A DNA stretch of 33,692 nt from Acidobacteria bacterium OLB17 (GTDB lineage: Bacteria > Acidobacteriota > Blastocatellia > Pyrinomonadales > Pyrinomonadaceae). Below are positions 22,164 to 30,655 of this stretch, piece after piece. The position numbers were made by a program, and so were the translations under genes. The first letter of the stretch is position 1; the number at the start of each line of letters is the position of its first letter. The stretch lies in the NCBI GenBank assembly GCA_001567505.1, contig LLEU01000022.1, positions 1-33,692 on the forward strand. Reading direction: 5' to 3'. The notes under the pieces were generated by a model. The model was not told where the DNA came from. It searched no databases and worked only from the letters and a program-made list of their open reading frames with translations.

Positions 22164-23174
22164 ATGCTTAAAAGATATATGCACCGCCGCGAGCGGCACT
22201 TTGCGATGCTCGACGACGACCGCATCGTTTATCCGTTCGATTGGGGAATAGAATTCGTCGATCGCGAAGCTGCCGCTTCCGATCCTCGCGAATTCTTTCG
22301 CGATTTCTCGGCCCGAACCATCAAGAATAGCGACGAATTCTTCTTCTCACCCGACATTGCCGACCTTCGCATCGAAGGCCGGGACGTCAGTTGGACAAGC
22401 GGCGTCGAGACCGTTTCGGAAGAGAATAATACGGTTCGTGCCGCGTATTTTCCGGTTGGGGGAGCACGCTCGGCAGTGCTCGTCCTGCCGCATTGGAACG
22501 CAAAGTCGGGAACCTATTTCGACCTCTGCAAGACCTTCAACAAGGTCGGTTTTTCCGCCCTGCGGCTTACGCTCCCTTATCACGAAGAGCGGATGCCTCG
22601 AGGCCTTTCGCGTGCCGATCACCTCGTTTCGCCGAACATTGGCCGAACGCTCCAGTCGCTCAGGCAGTCCGTTGTCGATACGCGATCGGCAGTTCGCCTG
22701 CTCAAAGATAAAGGTTATCAAAAGGTCGGCATCGTCGGGACAAGCATCGGTTCGTGTGTCGGTTTTTTTGCATTCGTCCACGACCTTGCGATCGACGCCG
22801 CCGTCTTCAACCACGTGTCCGGCTACGTTGCCGATGTCGTTTGGGAAGGCCTATCGACCTATCACGTAAAAGCGGGGCTTGCGGAGAATGTCGGGCTTGA
22901 TGAACTTCGCGAATATTGGCTTCCGATCTCGCCGATGGCGTATATGGATCGCCTCGCAGCAATGCCCGAACGGCCGCAGCGTTACATCTACACGCTCTAT
23001 GACCTGAGCTTTCCGCTGCACCTTTCACGCGACACGATCGCCGCACTCCGAAGCCGCAGCATCACGCACAGCAGTGTCGCAATTCCCTGCGGGCATTACA
23101 CGCTCGGCGAAAAACCCTGGGTTTATTACGACGGCTGGAAGATCGTGAACTTCATCCGACGGCATCTAAAATAA
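22164..23174 (+). CDS. Alpha/beta hydrolase, possibly ABHD18-like
   Basis: The 336-residue protein has an alpha/beta-hydrolase core: AVLVLPHWNAKSGTY (oxyanion strand), LRLTLPYHEERMPRG, the nucleophile elbow VGIVGTSIGSCVGFF (Ser near 192), and a C-terminal AIPCGHYTLGEKPWVYYDGW with the likely catalytic His. The layout, with a long N-terminal extension and a GHYTLG motif, is like the ABHD18/DUF2048 group; substrate unknown. ATG 22164 follows the fumC stop by three bases without a ribosome-binding site; ATG 22179 or 22206 could be the true start. It is probably co-transcribed with fumC. Confidence 0.8.
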   Translation: MLKRYMHRRERHFAMLDDDRIVYPFDWGIEFVDREAAASDPREFFRDFSARTIKNSDEFFFSPDIADLRIEGRDVSWTSGVETVSEENNTVRAAYFPVGGARSAVLVLPHWNAKSGTYFDLCKTFNKVGFSALRLTLPYHEERMPRGLSRADHLVSPNIGRTLQSLRQSVVDTRSAVRLLKDKGYQKVGIVGTSIGSCVGFFAFVHDLAIDAAVFNHVSGYVADVVWEGLSTYHVKAGLAENVGLDELREYWLPISPMAYMDRLAAMPERPQRYIYTLYDLSFPLHLSRDTIAALRSRSITHSSVAIPCGHYTLGEKPWVYYDGWKIVNFIRRHLK

Positions 23175-23254
23175 AGGCAGTACGCGGCCCGTGCGGGCAA
23201 GAGCGAAAAGAGTGTAGAATCTTGGCTTCGGGCTTTGACCGCCGACCGTTCTTA

Positions 23255-24214
23255 ATGGGAGAGATACCGGCAAAATTTGACCGCACGATCGACGAGGGAG
23301 TCGCTCGCTTGATCTCGCGTTGCGCGGACGCACACGGCTGCAAGATCGATGACGTGAGGCCGCGCGTCGAAAGGTCGCTTGCGAAGTATCTTTTCATCGA
23401 CGGTGCTCAGGTCGATCACGCCGACGTGAGAGCCTTCATAGAGGAGATACGCAGTGACGAACTTTGCCTTGTCCTCGCTTGCGAAAAAGGCAGCGAGGCG
23501 GCCTGGGACGTGCTCGTCCGCGACTTCGATGCGACGGTGAGATCCGCGGCGAGAAAGATCGCGTCCGACCCCGAAGATGCGGACGACCTAGCGGGGTCGA
23601 TCTGGGCCGAACTCTACGGCCTGCGTGTCGGAAAGGACGGTGTGCGAAGGTCGAAACTTGCGTATTTCAGCGGCCGCGGAAGCCTCGGCGGCTGGCTGCG
23701 AGCGGTGACGGCTCAGCTTGCGGTCGATCGGCATCGAAAGGTCGCAAAGCTTGTGCAGGTTGAAGAGGACCGCGACCTCGAGGTCCTGGCCGAGGAGGCC
23801 GGGAATAAAAATGAGAATGGCATCGTCTCGCACGCGGAGACGGGCGAGGCTGCCCTCATCGAAAAGGAATCGTCCGGCGCAGTGACGGCGGCCCTGCGAA
23901 CCGCGATCGACGGACTCGACGATGAGAGTCGCCTGATCCTGAAGCTGTATTATTTTGACGACAAGAAATTGAAAGATATCGGCGCCGCATTCGGCTATCA
24001 CGAGGCGACGGCGAGCCGGCGGCTTGCAAAGATACAGTCCGATATAAGAAAAATGACCGAGGCCGCACTAAAACGCGACCATGGCTGGACGGATGCCGAC
24101 GTAAAGCGGAATCTGGCGGATGCGGCGGAAAAGATCGGCCTCGACCTCGAAAAGATGCTCGCTGCTCTTGCCGTCGCCGTGTTGCTGCAAGTTTTGCATT
24201 TTCGGGCGTTCTAA
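23255..24214 (+). CDS. ECF-type sigma-70 factor with N- and C-terminal extensions
   Basis: The 319-residue protein has an N-terminal region of about 80 residues, then region 2 (ACEKGSEAAWDVLVRDFDAT, DPEDADDLAGSIWAELY, GSLGGWLRAVTAQLAVDRHR) and region 4 (LDDESRLILKLYYFDDKKLK, IGAAFGYHEATASRRLAKIQ). After region 4 about 60 residues remain, ending in a hydrophobic stretch (MLAALAVAVLLQVLHF), unusual for a sigma factor. ATG 23255 is chosen; a TTG at 23222 is an alternative. The next gene is its probable anti-sigma factor. Confidence 0.85.
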   Translation: MGEIPAKFDRTIDEGVARLISRCADAHGCKIDDVRPRVERSLAKYLFIDGAQVDHADVRAFIEEIRSDELCLVLACEKGSEAAWDVLVRDFDATVRSAARKIASDPEDADDLAGSIWAELYGLRVGKDGVRRSKLAYFSGRGSLGGWLRAVTAQLAVDRHRKVAKLVQVEEDRDLEVLAEEAGNKNENGIVSHAETGEAALIEKESSGAVTAALRTAIDGLDDESRLILKLYYFDDKKLKDIGAAFGYHEATASRRLAKIQSDIRKMTEAALKRDHGWTDADVKRNLADAAEKIGLDLEKMLAALAVAVLLQVLHFRAF

Positions 24215-24312
24215 AGACGGTCACGAAGCTTGCCGCCTTTGGCCCGCGTTTGAGAGATCGAGGAGAATTCGTCGCCGAACAAATTCGGGCGACGGCGGTA
24301 TTAACAGTAGTA

Positions 24313-25383
24313 ATGGAGTACGAGATCGACAAGCAGATAGACAGATTGCTGCGAAATGCAGGCAACCTTGCGGGCGTTCAGCGTCCGGCCGAAGGCCCGC
24401 ATCTCGATGCCGATCAACTGTCCGCGTTCCTCGAAAGTGCCCTGCCCGAAACCGCACGCAGGAACGTCATTACACACGCCGCGAACTGCGACGAATGTCG
24501 CCAATTCTTTGCCGCGGGCGTGGAAGTACACGCTCCTGCTTCGGCGGAAACTCCGGCCGCCGCCCCAACGACGCCCATCGTCGAACCGAAACGTCGCTGG
24601 CGTTTCCTCGGTATGCCGGCATTCGCCGCCGTGATGTCGGGACTGCTCGTCGTCGTATTTGCGGGCTTCCTTGGGCTGCGGTATTTTTCGCGGGCGGGAG
24701 AAGCGGACTTTGTCGCCAAGAAGGCGGAGAACGAAGCACCAAGGCCTGCCGCCGACGCCGCTGAGGCTTCGAATACCGCCGCTCAAAGCGGGAATCCCGC
24801 ACCCTTGGCTGCAAATATTCCTGCGAACACGAACGCAAGCTCCGAACCTGCTCCCGCAGCGAACCGAGACGAACCTCTCGCCGGCGTGCCGGTAATTCCT
24901 TCGAGGTCGTTCGCCGAAACTCCGAAGGGCACGGCGACGACAAATGAACCGAGTCGACAGCAAGCGGAGATCACCGAGCGCCGCGGAATGCCGATGTTGT
25001 CGCAGGCGCCTCCGAAGCCGGCTGAGAAGGCCGAACCCGGCTTCCAGATCGACGGAGCCAGCGGCGCTGAGAACAAGGTCACCGACAAGAAACTGGAAGA
25101 TGCCGAGGTTCGGGCCAAATCGCGTGCGGCGGTGTCGGTCGCAAGGGACGCCTCGCCGGAGAGGCCGGCGGCACCGCCCGCTGTTCGAAGCGTAAGCGGA
25201 AAGACGTTCACGCAACGCGGCGGCGTTTGGTACGATTCCGCATACAAGGGCGGAAAGACCGTCGATCGCGCCAAGAAATGCGACACATGCGGCGCTCTTG
25301 CTCCGGGGCTGCAGAAGATCCTCGACACTCTGCCGGGAACGGTCGTCGTCGTTTGGAACGGCCGCGATCTCAAATTCTTTTGA
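24313..25383 (+). CDS. Zinc-finger anti-sigma factor, membrane-anchored
   Basis: The 356-residue product begins with a zf-HC2-type domain: HLDADQLSAFLESAL then HAANCDECRQFF, the His-x3-Cys-x2-Cys zinc site that clamps ECF sigma factors. One transmembrane helix follows (about residues 103-123, AVMSGLLVVVFAGFLGLRYF). A long Ala/Pro/Glu-rich linker leads to a compact C-terminal domain with FTQRGGVWYDSAYKGG, KCDTCGALAPGLQ and VVVVWNGRDLKFF, outside the membrane. ATG 24313 is 98 bases after the sigma stop and lacks a clear ribosome-binding site. It would hold the sigma factor at the membrane until a signal releases it. Confidence 0.83.
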   Translation: MEYEIDKQIDRLLRNAGNLAGVQRPAEGPHLDADQLSAFLESALPETARRNVITHAANCDECRQFFAAGVEVHAPASAETPAAAPTTPIVEPKRRWRFLGMPAFAAVMSGLLVVVFAGFLGLRYFSRAGEADFVAKKAENEAPRPAADAAEASNTAAQSGNPAPLAANIPANTNASSEPAPAANRDEPLAGVPVIPSRSFAETPKGTATTNEPSRQQAEITERRGMPMLSQAPPKPAEKAEPGFQIDGASGAENKVTDKKLEDAEVRAKSRAAVSVARDASPERPAAPPAVRSVSGKTFTQRGGVWYDSAYKGGKTVDRAKKCDTCGALAPGLQKILDTLPGTVVVVWNGRDLKFF

Positions 25384-25431
25384 TCCGTTGGACAAGGCCG
25401 CAGCGGTTGAAAGATAATATCGAAGCTGCAG

Positions 25432-26265
25432 ATGCCTGAATCCGTCCTTGCCGCCGAAGAAACGCTGATCATCGAAACGCCGGAGCGTGTCGAGCTTGAG
25501 TTTTCTCTCGCCTCGATCGGCAATCGTTTTATGGCGGTCGGGATCGATCATCTCATCCAGTTCCTGAGCATCATTCTCATTGCGTGGTTCTTCGCCTGGA
25601 TCGCGAGCGTGAACACGCTCGACGGCATTTTTGAAGATTCCCCAAAATGGGTGACCGCAATTATGATCCTTGCGGTCTTCGTGGTATTCGCGTCGTATTT
25701 CACGGTATTCGAGTGGCTCTGGAACGGCCAAACGCCCGGGAAACGCCTGATGAAGCTGCGTGTGGTTCGCGAGGACGGACGGCCGCTCACCCTCTGGGAG
25801 GCGATCGCCCGCAACCTGCTTCGTATTGCGGACGCGGCTCCCGGTTTCGTCATCCCGATCTACTCCGTCGGGTTGATCACGATCTTTCTGAATCGACGCG
25901 ATCAGCGTCTCGGCGACATTTTCGCCGGGACTGTCGTCATTCGCGAACGGGCCGATGAATCCCCGACATTTGCCGATACCTTCACAAAACGGATCGCCGA
26001 TCCCGCATTGACACGCGTCCAAAAGCCCGTGACGTTCACGGCCGACATTTCGAAGATCACCGAGGACGAGATCGAGGTGGCTGAGATCTTCCTTCGCCGC
26101 CGCTGGGATCTGAAAGATCGGCAGCGACTCTGGATGGCGTGGCGGATCGCCTTGCCGCTGATGTATAAAATAAGGCCGCGATACAGCGAAGTTGACTTCA
26201 CCTACGAAGGCTTTCTGGAAGAACTGATCGCAAGGTTTCACGCAAGGCAGAAATTCGCGGGCTGA
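25432..26265 (+). CDS. RDD-family membrane protein
   Basis: The 277-residue protein has the RDD pattern (RFMAVGIDHLIQF, with Arg and Asp in the first helix) and several hydrophobic helices (LIQFLSIILIAWFFAWIA, VTAIMILAVFVVFASYF, PGFVIPIYSVGLITIFL). Between them is NGQTPGKRLMKLRVVREDG, the conserved loop of the family, and QRLGDIFAGTVVIRE follows. The C-terminal 90 residues are soluble and cytoplasmic by the positive-inside rule. RDD proteins include proposed ion or compatible-solute exchangers, but most are uncharacterised. It follows the anti-sigma gene by 48 bases. Confidence 0.88.
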   Translation: MPESVLAAEETLIIETPERVELEFSLASIGNRFMAVGIDHLIQFLSIILIAWFFAWIASVNTLDGIFEDSPKWVTAIMILAVFVVFASYFTVFEWLWNGQTPGKRLMKLRVVREDGRPLTLWEAIARNLLRIADAAPGFVIPIYSVGLITIFLNRRDQRLGDIFAGTVVIRERADESPTFADTFTKRIADPALTRVQKPVTFTADISKITEDEIEVAEIFLRRRWDLKDRQRLWMAWRIALPLMYKIRPRYSEVDFTYEGFLEELIARFHARQKFAG

Positions 26266-26343
26266 ATGCATCGTTGCGGTTGGCATTTCGCGGCACTCGA
26301 TGCTAAGGTTTCGAAGGCCGGTCTCTCCCCGTTTTGATACAAA

Positions 26344-27315
26344 GTGAAGAAAAACGTACTTGTTACCGGCGGTGCCGGATTTATCGGTTCGCATCTCGTC
26401 GGGAAACTTCTCGCTGAGGGCGGTTGGCATATCACGATCGTTGACGACCTCAACGACTTCTATTCGCCCGCCGTCAAGCGCGCGAATCTTGCTCTCTTTG
26501 CCGACTCTCCGGACGTTGAGTTCATCGAGGCCGATATTCGAAATGCCGCGTCGCTCGAACGCGTTTTTGCGGGCCGCTCGTTCAATACGATCGTCCATCT
26601 CGCGGCACGTGCCGGCGTAAGGCCTTCGCTCGCGGAGCCGCAGCTTTATATCGAAACGAACATCAACGGAACTACAAACCTGCTTGAGCTGGCACGAAGC
26701 GGCGGCGTGAGGCAGTTCGTTTTTGGCTCGTCGAGCTCGGTTTACGGCGAGAACAAGAAGGTCCCGTTCGCCGAGGACGATCCGATCTTCAACCCGATCT
26801 CGCCGTACGCGGCGACAAAGGCTGCGGGCGAACTCATCTGCCACACGTATTCGCACCTTTTCAATATCCGCACCGTGTGCCTGCGTTTCTTTACGGTTTA
26901 CGGTGCGCGTCAGCGGCCCGACCTTGCGATCCACAAATTCACGCGGCTGATCGACGAGGAGAAGCCGATCCCGGTCTTTGGCGACGGCAGCACGCGTCGT
27001 GATTACACCTACATCGACGACATTATCGGCGGCGTGCGTGCGGCAATGGCGTACGACGGTTCGATGCACGAGGTGTTCAACCTCGGCGAATCCGAGACGA
27101 CCGAATTGTTGCGCCTGATCGAGCTTCTTGAAGCTGCCTTGGGCAAAAAGGCGATCATCGACCGCCAACCGCCGCAGCCCGGCGACGTGCCGATCACATT
27201 CGCCGACGTCTCGAAGGCCCGCAGGCTGCTCGCCTACGACCCGAGAACGAAGATCGAGGACGGAATACCGAAATTCGTCGAATGGTTCAGATCCGAAAAG
27301 GCCGCCGGCGCCTGA
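26344..27315 (+). CDS. NAD-dependent sugar-nucleotide epimerase (SDR, GalE/UDP-glucuronate epimerase-like)
   Basis: The 323-residue protein is an extended short-chain dehydrogenase: VTGGAGFIGSHLVGKLL binds NAD, VDDLNDFYSPAVKR follows the ribose-binding strand, FVFGSSSSVYGENKKVPFAE supplies the Ser, and SPYAATKAAGEL is the YxxxK catalytic pair. RQRPDLAIHKFTRLI and GDGSTRRDYTYIDDIIGGV are typical of UDP-glucuronate/UDP-N-acetylglucosamine 4-epimerases for cell-surface polysaccharides. The exact substrate is not readable. The start is GTG 26344; no ribosome-binding site is visible. Confidence 0.88.
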   Translation: MKKNVLVTGGAGFIGSHLVGKLLAEGGWHITIVDDLNDFYSPAVKRANLALFADSPDVEFIEADIRNAASLERVFAGRSFNTIVHLAARAGVRPSLAEPQLYIETNINGTTNLLELARSGGVRQFVFGSSSSVYGENKKVPFAEDDPIFNPISPYAATKAAGELICHTYSHLFNIRTVCLRFFTVYGARQRPDLAIHKFTRLIDEEKPIPVFGDGSTRRDYTYIDDIIGGVRAAMAYDGSMHEVFNLGESETTELLRLIELLEAALGKKAIIDRQPPQPGDVPITFADVSKARRLLAYDPRTKIEDGIPKFVEWFRSEKAAGA

Positions 27316-27372
27316 ACCCGAACTGCACGCGAAAGGGGGCAAATCACGACCGCATAAGCTAAAATAGACGGT

Positions 27373-28434
27373 GTGACGCAAAAAGCTCACATTTTGGGGA
27401 TGACGCGCGCCGAACTCGCCGAGCTTGTAACGGGTCTTGGCGAACCGAAGTATCGCGCCGGTCAGGTCTTTCGGGCCGTGCACGAACGGCGTCTTCGCTC
27501 GTTCGACGAGATCACCGATCTTCCGAAGGCCTTCAGGGCGAAGCTTGCCGAGGTTGCCGACATTTCGCGTATGACGGTCGAATCGCGCTTCGTCTCGACC
27601 GACGGCACGCGCCGATACCTGATGCGTACCGCGAAAGGGCGCCCGGTCGAGACCGTATATCTTCCGACCGAGAATCGCGACACGATCTGCTTCTCGTCGC
27701 AGAGCGGATGCCCGCTCAAGTGCGATTTTTGCCTGACAGCGAAGCTCGGACTGCTCGGGAATCTGACAGCGGGCGAGATCGTCGAGCAGATCGTCATCGT
27801 CCTGAACGACGTTTACGGCGTCGGTGCCGAAACTCCGAAGGGGACGAACCTCGTCGGTATGGGTGCCGGCGAACCTTTCCTGAACTTTGAGAATCTGATC
27901 GCGGCCCTTCGCCTGATGGCGGACGAGAAAGGGCTTTTCATCGTTCCGAACCGCGTAACGGTATCGACCGCAGGCATCGTCCCACGGATCGACGATCTCG
28001 CTCAGCTCGAAGACCGGCCGCACCTTGCAATTTCTTTGACGGCCGCAACGGACGAACTTCGCGACCGACTGATGCCGATCAACCGCAAATGGGACCTCGA
28101 CGCACTGATGAAGGCCGCGAAGAATTTTGAGCGGAGCCTGAAACGCGGTGAGCGCTTTACGTTCGAGTACGTGATGCTCGGCGGCGTAAATGATTCCGCC
28201 GAGGACGCTCGCACGCTTGCCGAACTGCTCGGGCGATATAAGCTCCGGCGGTGTAAGATCAACCTGATCCCGCACAACGGCGCCGAACAGCTCGACTACG
28301 CATCTTCGTCTCCGGAAGCGGTCGATGCCTTCAAACGAACGCTCGAATCGCTCGGCGTCGATGCGTATATCCGAACGCCGCGAGGCCGCGATATTTACGC
28401 TGCCTGCGGCCAACTGGCGGCGAAAGCCGGCTAG
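27373..28434 (+). CDS. rlmN: Dual-specificity 23S rRNA/tRNA adenine C2 methyltransferase
   Basis: This radical-SAM enzyme methylates C2 of adenine 2503 in 23S rRNA and adenine 37 of some tRNAs. The 353-residue product has GEPKYRAGQVFRAVHERR at the N-terminus, the cluster motif SGCPLKCDFCLTAKLG (CxxxCxxC), a GMGAGEPFLNFENL SAM-binding region, ISLTAATDELRDRLMPINR, and the C-terminal IRTPRGRDIYAACGQL with the methyl-carrying cysteine. The start is GTG 27373. It is followed 15 bases later by an unrecognised gene. Confidence 0.95.
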   Translation: MTQKAHILGMTRAELAELVTGLGEPKYRAGQVFRAVHERRLRSFDEITDLPKAFRAKLAEVADISRMTVESRFVSTDGTRRYLMRTAKGRPVETVYLPTENRDTICFSSQSGCPLKCDFCLTAKLGLLGNLTAGEIVEQIVIVLNDVYGVGAETPKGTNLVGMGAGEPFLNFENLIAALRLMADEKGLFIVPNRVTVSTAGIVPRIDDLAQLEDRPHLAISLTAATDELRDRLMPINRKWDLDALMKAAKNFERSLKRGERFTFEYVMLGGVNDSAEDARTLAELLGRYKLRRCKINLIPHNGAEQLDYASSSPEAVDAFKRTLESLGVDAYIRTPRGRDIYAACGQLAAKAG

Positions 28435-28449
28435 AAGCGAATTTTTTCG

Positions 28450-28983
28450 ATGGAAATACTGATCTTTGGCATCATACTTGTGGCCCTTATGGCGTGGGCA
28501 TCTACGCGCATAAAGAAGAATGCCGCCGCGGCCTTCGACGCGGAGTCCGTATCGACCCCCGCCTTCACGATCGAGAAGCCCGCGGGAATGCTTCACGTCC
28601 TGAACGGCAATCCCGAGCTTGAATTCGAGGCATATTCGAAAGAGTTCGGCACGGGCGTGATGTCGAAAATGCGGATGTTCCGGGCTGAGGTCAAGAAGCT
28701 TCACCCAACGGGAATCGCCGCGAAGATCGCCGAGATCAAGAAAAGCGGACAGGTTCGCGACGACCGCAAAGAGGTGATCGACGGCCGGACCTATCACGTC
28801 ATCGAGATCGAAGAAGGCGGCACGAAGGTGCCCTGCCGCGTCAAATACAAGATCGCCGAGACTCAGGATGCGGCCTACGTCCTGAAGCTGAGAGCTCTCG
28901 AAGAGGCCGGCGAGAACGTCTTTGAAACTCTCGACGTTATGCTCGAAAGCTTTGTGCTAAAAGACGCCGAGGCCGCCGTTTGA
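28450..28983 (+). CDS. Single-pass membrane protein of unknown function
   Basis: The 177-residue protein starts with a transmembrane helix (ILIFGIILVALMAWAST) and then a soluble domain with FTIEKPAGMLHVLNGN, MRMFRAEVKKLHPTGI, KEVIDGRTYHVIEIEEG and VLKLRALEEAGENVFETLDV. I know no family. The gene follows rlmN by 15 bases and precedes the next gene by four, so the three probably share a transcript. Confidence 0.75.
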   Translation: MEILIFGIILVALMAWASTRIKKNAAAAFDAESVSTPAFTIEKPAGMLHVLNGNPELEFEAYSKEFGTGVMSKMRMFRAEVKKLHPTGIAAKIAEIKKSGQVRDDRKEVIDGRTYHVIEIEEGGTKVPCRVKYKIAETQDAAYVLKLRALEEAGENVFETLDVMLESFVLKDAEAAV

Positions 28984-28987
28984 ATCT

Positions 28988-29452
28988 ATGAAGAAAGTTG
29001 TATCACTCACAGTATTCGCCCTCGCGTTCGGCATCTTTTCGGCCGCCGCCTTAGCACAGGAAGTGTCCGTATCAGTGCCGAACGGCTCGCTCGCTCGCGG
29101 CAAAAGCGTCCGTGTGACCGTAACGCTTGATATTCCCGGCGGCCTGCACGTGAATTCCAACCGGCCGAAGGACGAGAACCTGATCGCGACGGTCGTGACG
29201 CCGTCGGGCGGCGGCCTGCGTTTCGGCGCCGTTCGTTATCCTGCGGGACACGACAAGGTTTTTGGGTTTTCAAAGAACGCGCTCAATGTTTACGAGGGCC
29301 GCGTCAGGTTCTCATTCCTTGCGACCGTGCCCGCGAAGGCGAAAGGCAACAGTGCGTCCTTCCGCGTTGCGGTTCGCTATCAAGCATGCACTGACGAGGT
29401 TTGCTATCCGCCGAAGACGAAACGGATCAACGTCTCGGCACGTATTCGCTAA
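28988..29452 (+). CDS. Secreted stand-alone DsbD-alpha-like domain
   Basis: The 154-residue protein has a clear signal peptide (VVSLTVFALAFGIFSAAALA with cleavage before QEV) and one domain ending FRVAVRYQACTDEVCYPPKT. The CTDEVCYPP motif is that of the N-terminal periplasmic domain of DsbD (thiol:disulfide interchange); DsbD normally carries membrane and thioredoxin-like parts that are absent here. It may be a redox partner or an immunoglobulin-like domain of another role. Its stop overlaps the convergent pgeF stop (CTAA, 29449-29452). Confidence 0.8.
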   Translation: MKKVVSLTVFALAFGIFSAAALAQEVSVSVPNGSLARGKSVRVTVTLDIPGGLHVNSNRPKDENLIATVVTPSGGGLRFGAVRYPAGHDKVFGFSKNALNVYEGRVRFSFLATVPAKAKGNSASFRVAVRYQACTDEVCYPPKTKRINVSARIR

Positions 29453-30276
29453 GCTCGCCCTATCACCGAAAGCAGCCTTCCCGTTTTCCCGTACAGCTGT
29501 TTTTCACGCCGGTAGGAAAAGAAAAGGTCGGTGCGCTCCATCGTGCAAAATGGAGCGATCGAGATGTTCGCGGCGTCCACTCCGCAATCGATCAGCTGAT
29601 CGCGATTTGCCGCGTGAAGGTCGATGCGGGCGTGGCCGGGCCGCGTCGGCACGAAATATTTTTCCGCATCGGCGAAATTCTTACCGAACGCTTCGATCAC
29701 GTCCTCGCCGATCTCGTACTGTCGAACCGATGCCGCCGGCCCGATCGCGGCGATCATCCCGTTCGGTTCCGCGCCGAATTTCTCCTGCATCTTCCCGACA
29801 GCATTTGCGACGATCGAGGCGACCGTTCCGCGCCAGCCCGCGTGAATTGCGGCGAACGCACCCGAAGCGGGATCGGCTACAAGAACGGGCACGCAGTCGG
29901 CGGTCTTTACGCCGAGAAGCACGCCCTTGAGCCGCGAGATCATCGCGTCGGCGCTTGTGTCGGAATCCGTTACGTCTTCGTCGGCCTCGATCGTTTTTAC
30001 GGCCGAGCCGTGACATTGATAGACGGCCGCGATCTTCATTTCGGCGGGAAAAAGCCGCAAAAAACGCCGTCGATTCTCGTAGATATTCTCGCGGGCATCT
30101 TCGTTAAAGCCCGCAAGGTTGAGGCTGTCCTTCGGAAATTCGGAGACGCCGCCGCCGCGGGTCGAAAAGCCGTTCACAAAACCTGCGGCCTCGAGCCGAC
30201 GAGCGACAAGCGCCTTTACGCCGTCGGCCTCTCGCCAAAAGAACCCTGAATCGGCTAGAATTTCGTCGTCATTCAT
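29449..30276 (-). CDS. pgeF: Purine nucleoside phosphorylase of the YfiH/laccase-domain family
   Basis: This family was once called polyphenol oxidase; characterised members phosphorolyse adenosine, guanosine and inosine and also act as adenosine deaminase. The 275-residue product has VYQCHGSAV, KTADCVPVLV and AAIHAGWRGT with the three zinc ligands (His, Cys, His), and IAAIGPAASVRQYEIGEDV. The usual GPCIG cysteine is replaced by Ala, but the metal ligands are intact. ATG 30276 is used; ATG 30300 is possible. The start codon overlaps that of acpS on the other strand (CATG). Confidence 0.92.
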   Translation of the reverse strand: MNDDEILADSGFFWREADGVKALVARRLEAAGFVNGFSTRGGGVSEFPKDSLNLAGFNEDARENIYENRRRFLRLFPAEMKIAAVYQCHGSAVKTIEADEDVTDSDTSADAMISRLKGVLLGVKTADCVPVLVADPASGAFAAIHAGWRGTVASIVANAVGKMQEKFGAEPNGMIAAIGPAASVRQYEIGEDVIEAFGKNFADAEKYFVPTRPGHARIDLHAANRDQLIDCGVDAANISIAPFCTMERTDLFFSYRREKQLYGKTGRLLSVIGRA

Positions 30277-30655
30277 GATCGTCTCAACAGGCATCGACAT
30301 CGTGGAAGTCTATCGGATCGGCGAAACTCTTTCGAGAACGCCCCGTTTCCTCTCGCGCGTGTTTACCGAAGGCGAACGGGCTTACTGCGATGCGAAAGGC
30401 GCTGCGGCGAATCAAAGCTACGCCGCGAGATTTGCCGCCAAAGAGGCCGTGTTCAAGGCCCTGAAGACGGGCTGGCGCGGAAACCTCTCCTGGCAGGAGG
30501 TCGAGGTCACGGTCACCGAACTCGGTGCCCCGGAGGTTCGGCTTCGCGGGAAGGCCGCCGAACTTTTTGCTGCAAGCGGTGCAAACCGCATACACATTTC
30601 GCTTTCGCACACCGCCGAACACGCCGTCGCACAGGTCATCCTCGAACGCGAATAG
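30275..30655 (+). CDS. acpS: Holo-[acyl-carrier-protein] synthase
   Basis: AcpS transfers the 4'-phosphopantetheine arm from coenzyme A to acyl carrier protein. The 126-residue product has STGIDIVEVYRI at its start with the Mg-binding Asp, FTEGERAYCDAKG, and RFAAKEAVFKAL with the second Mg-binding Glu and a catalytic Lys, and ends HISLSHTAEHAVAQVILE. Length and motifs match the family. ATG 30275 gives the standard N-terminus; a longer reading from 30119 lies inside pgeF. It lacks a ribosome-binding site and its promoter must lie inside pgeF. It ends stop-to-stop with the nuclease gene (TAGCTA). Confidence 0.93.
   Translation: MIVSTGIDIVEVYRIGETLSRTPRFLSRVFTEGERAYCDAKGAAANQSYAARFAAKEAVFKALKTGWRGNLSWQEVEVTVTELGAPEVRLRGKAAELFAASGANRIHISLSHTAEHAVAQVILERE

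Noticed and set aside
23187..23198. GCCCG/CGGGC hairpin after the hydrolase gene as a terminator
   Set aside because: No T tract follows on either strand.
24301..28797. 1498-codon open frame on the minus strand, the longest in the window
   Set aside because: It lies antisense to five well-supported genes (anti-sigma, RDD, epimerase, rlmN, membrane protein). Its product has shadow-like composition and no domain; stop codons are rare in this antisense phase because of the codon use of the plus-strand genes.
29401..30249. 282-residue plus-strand frame opposite pgeF
   Set aside because: pgeF on the minus strand has all three metal ligands and the family length.
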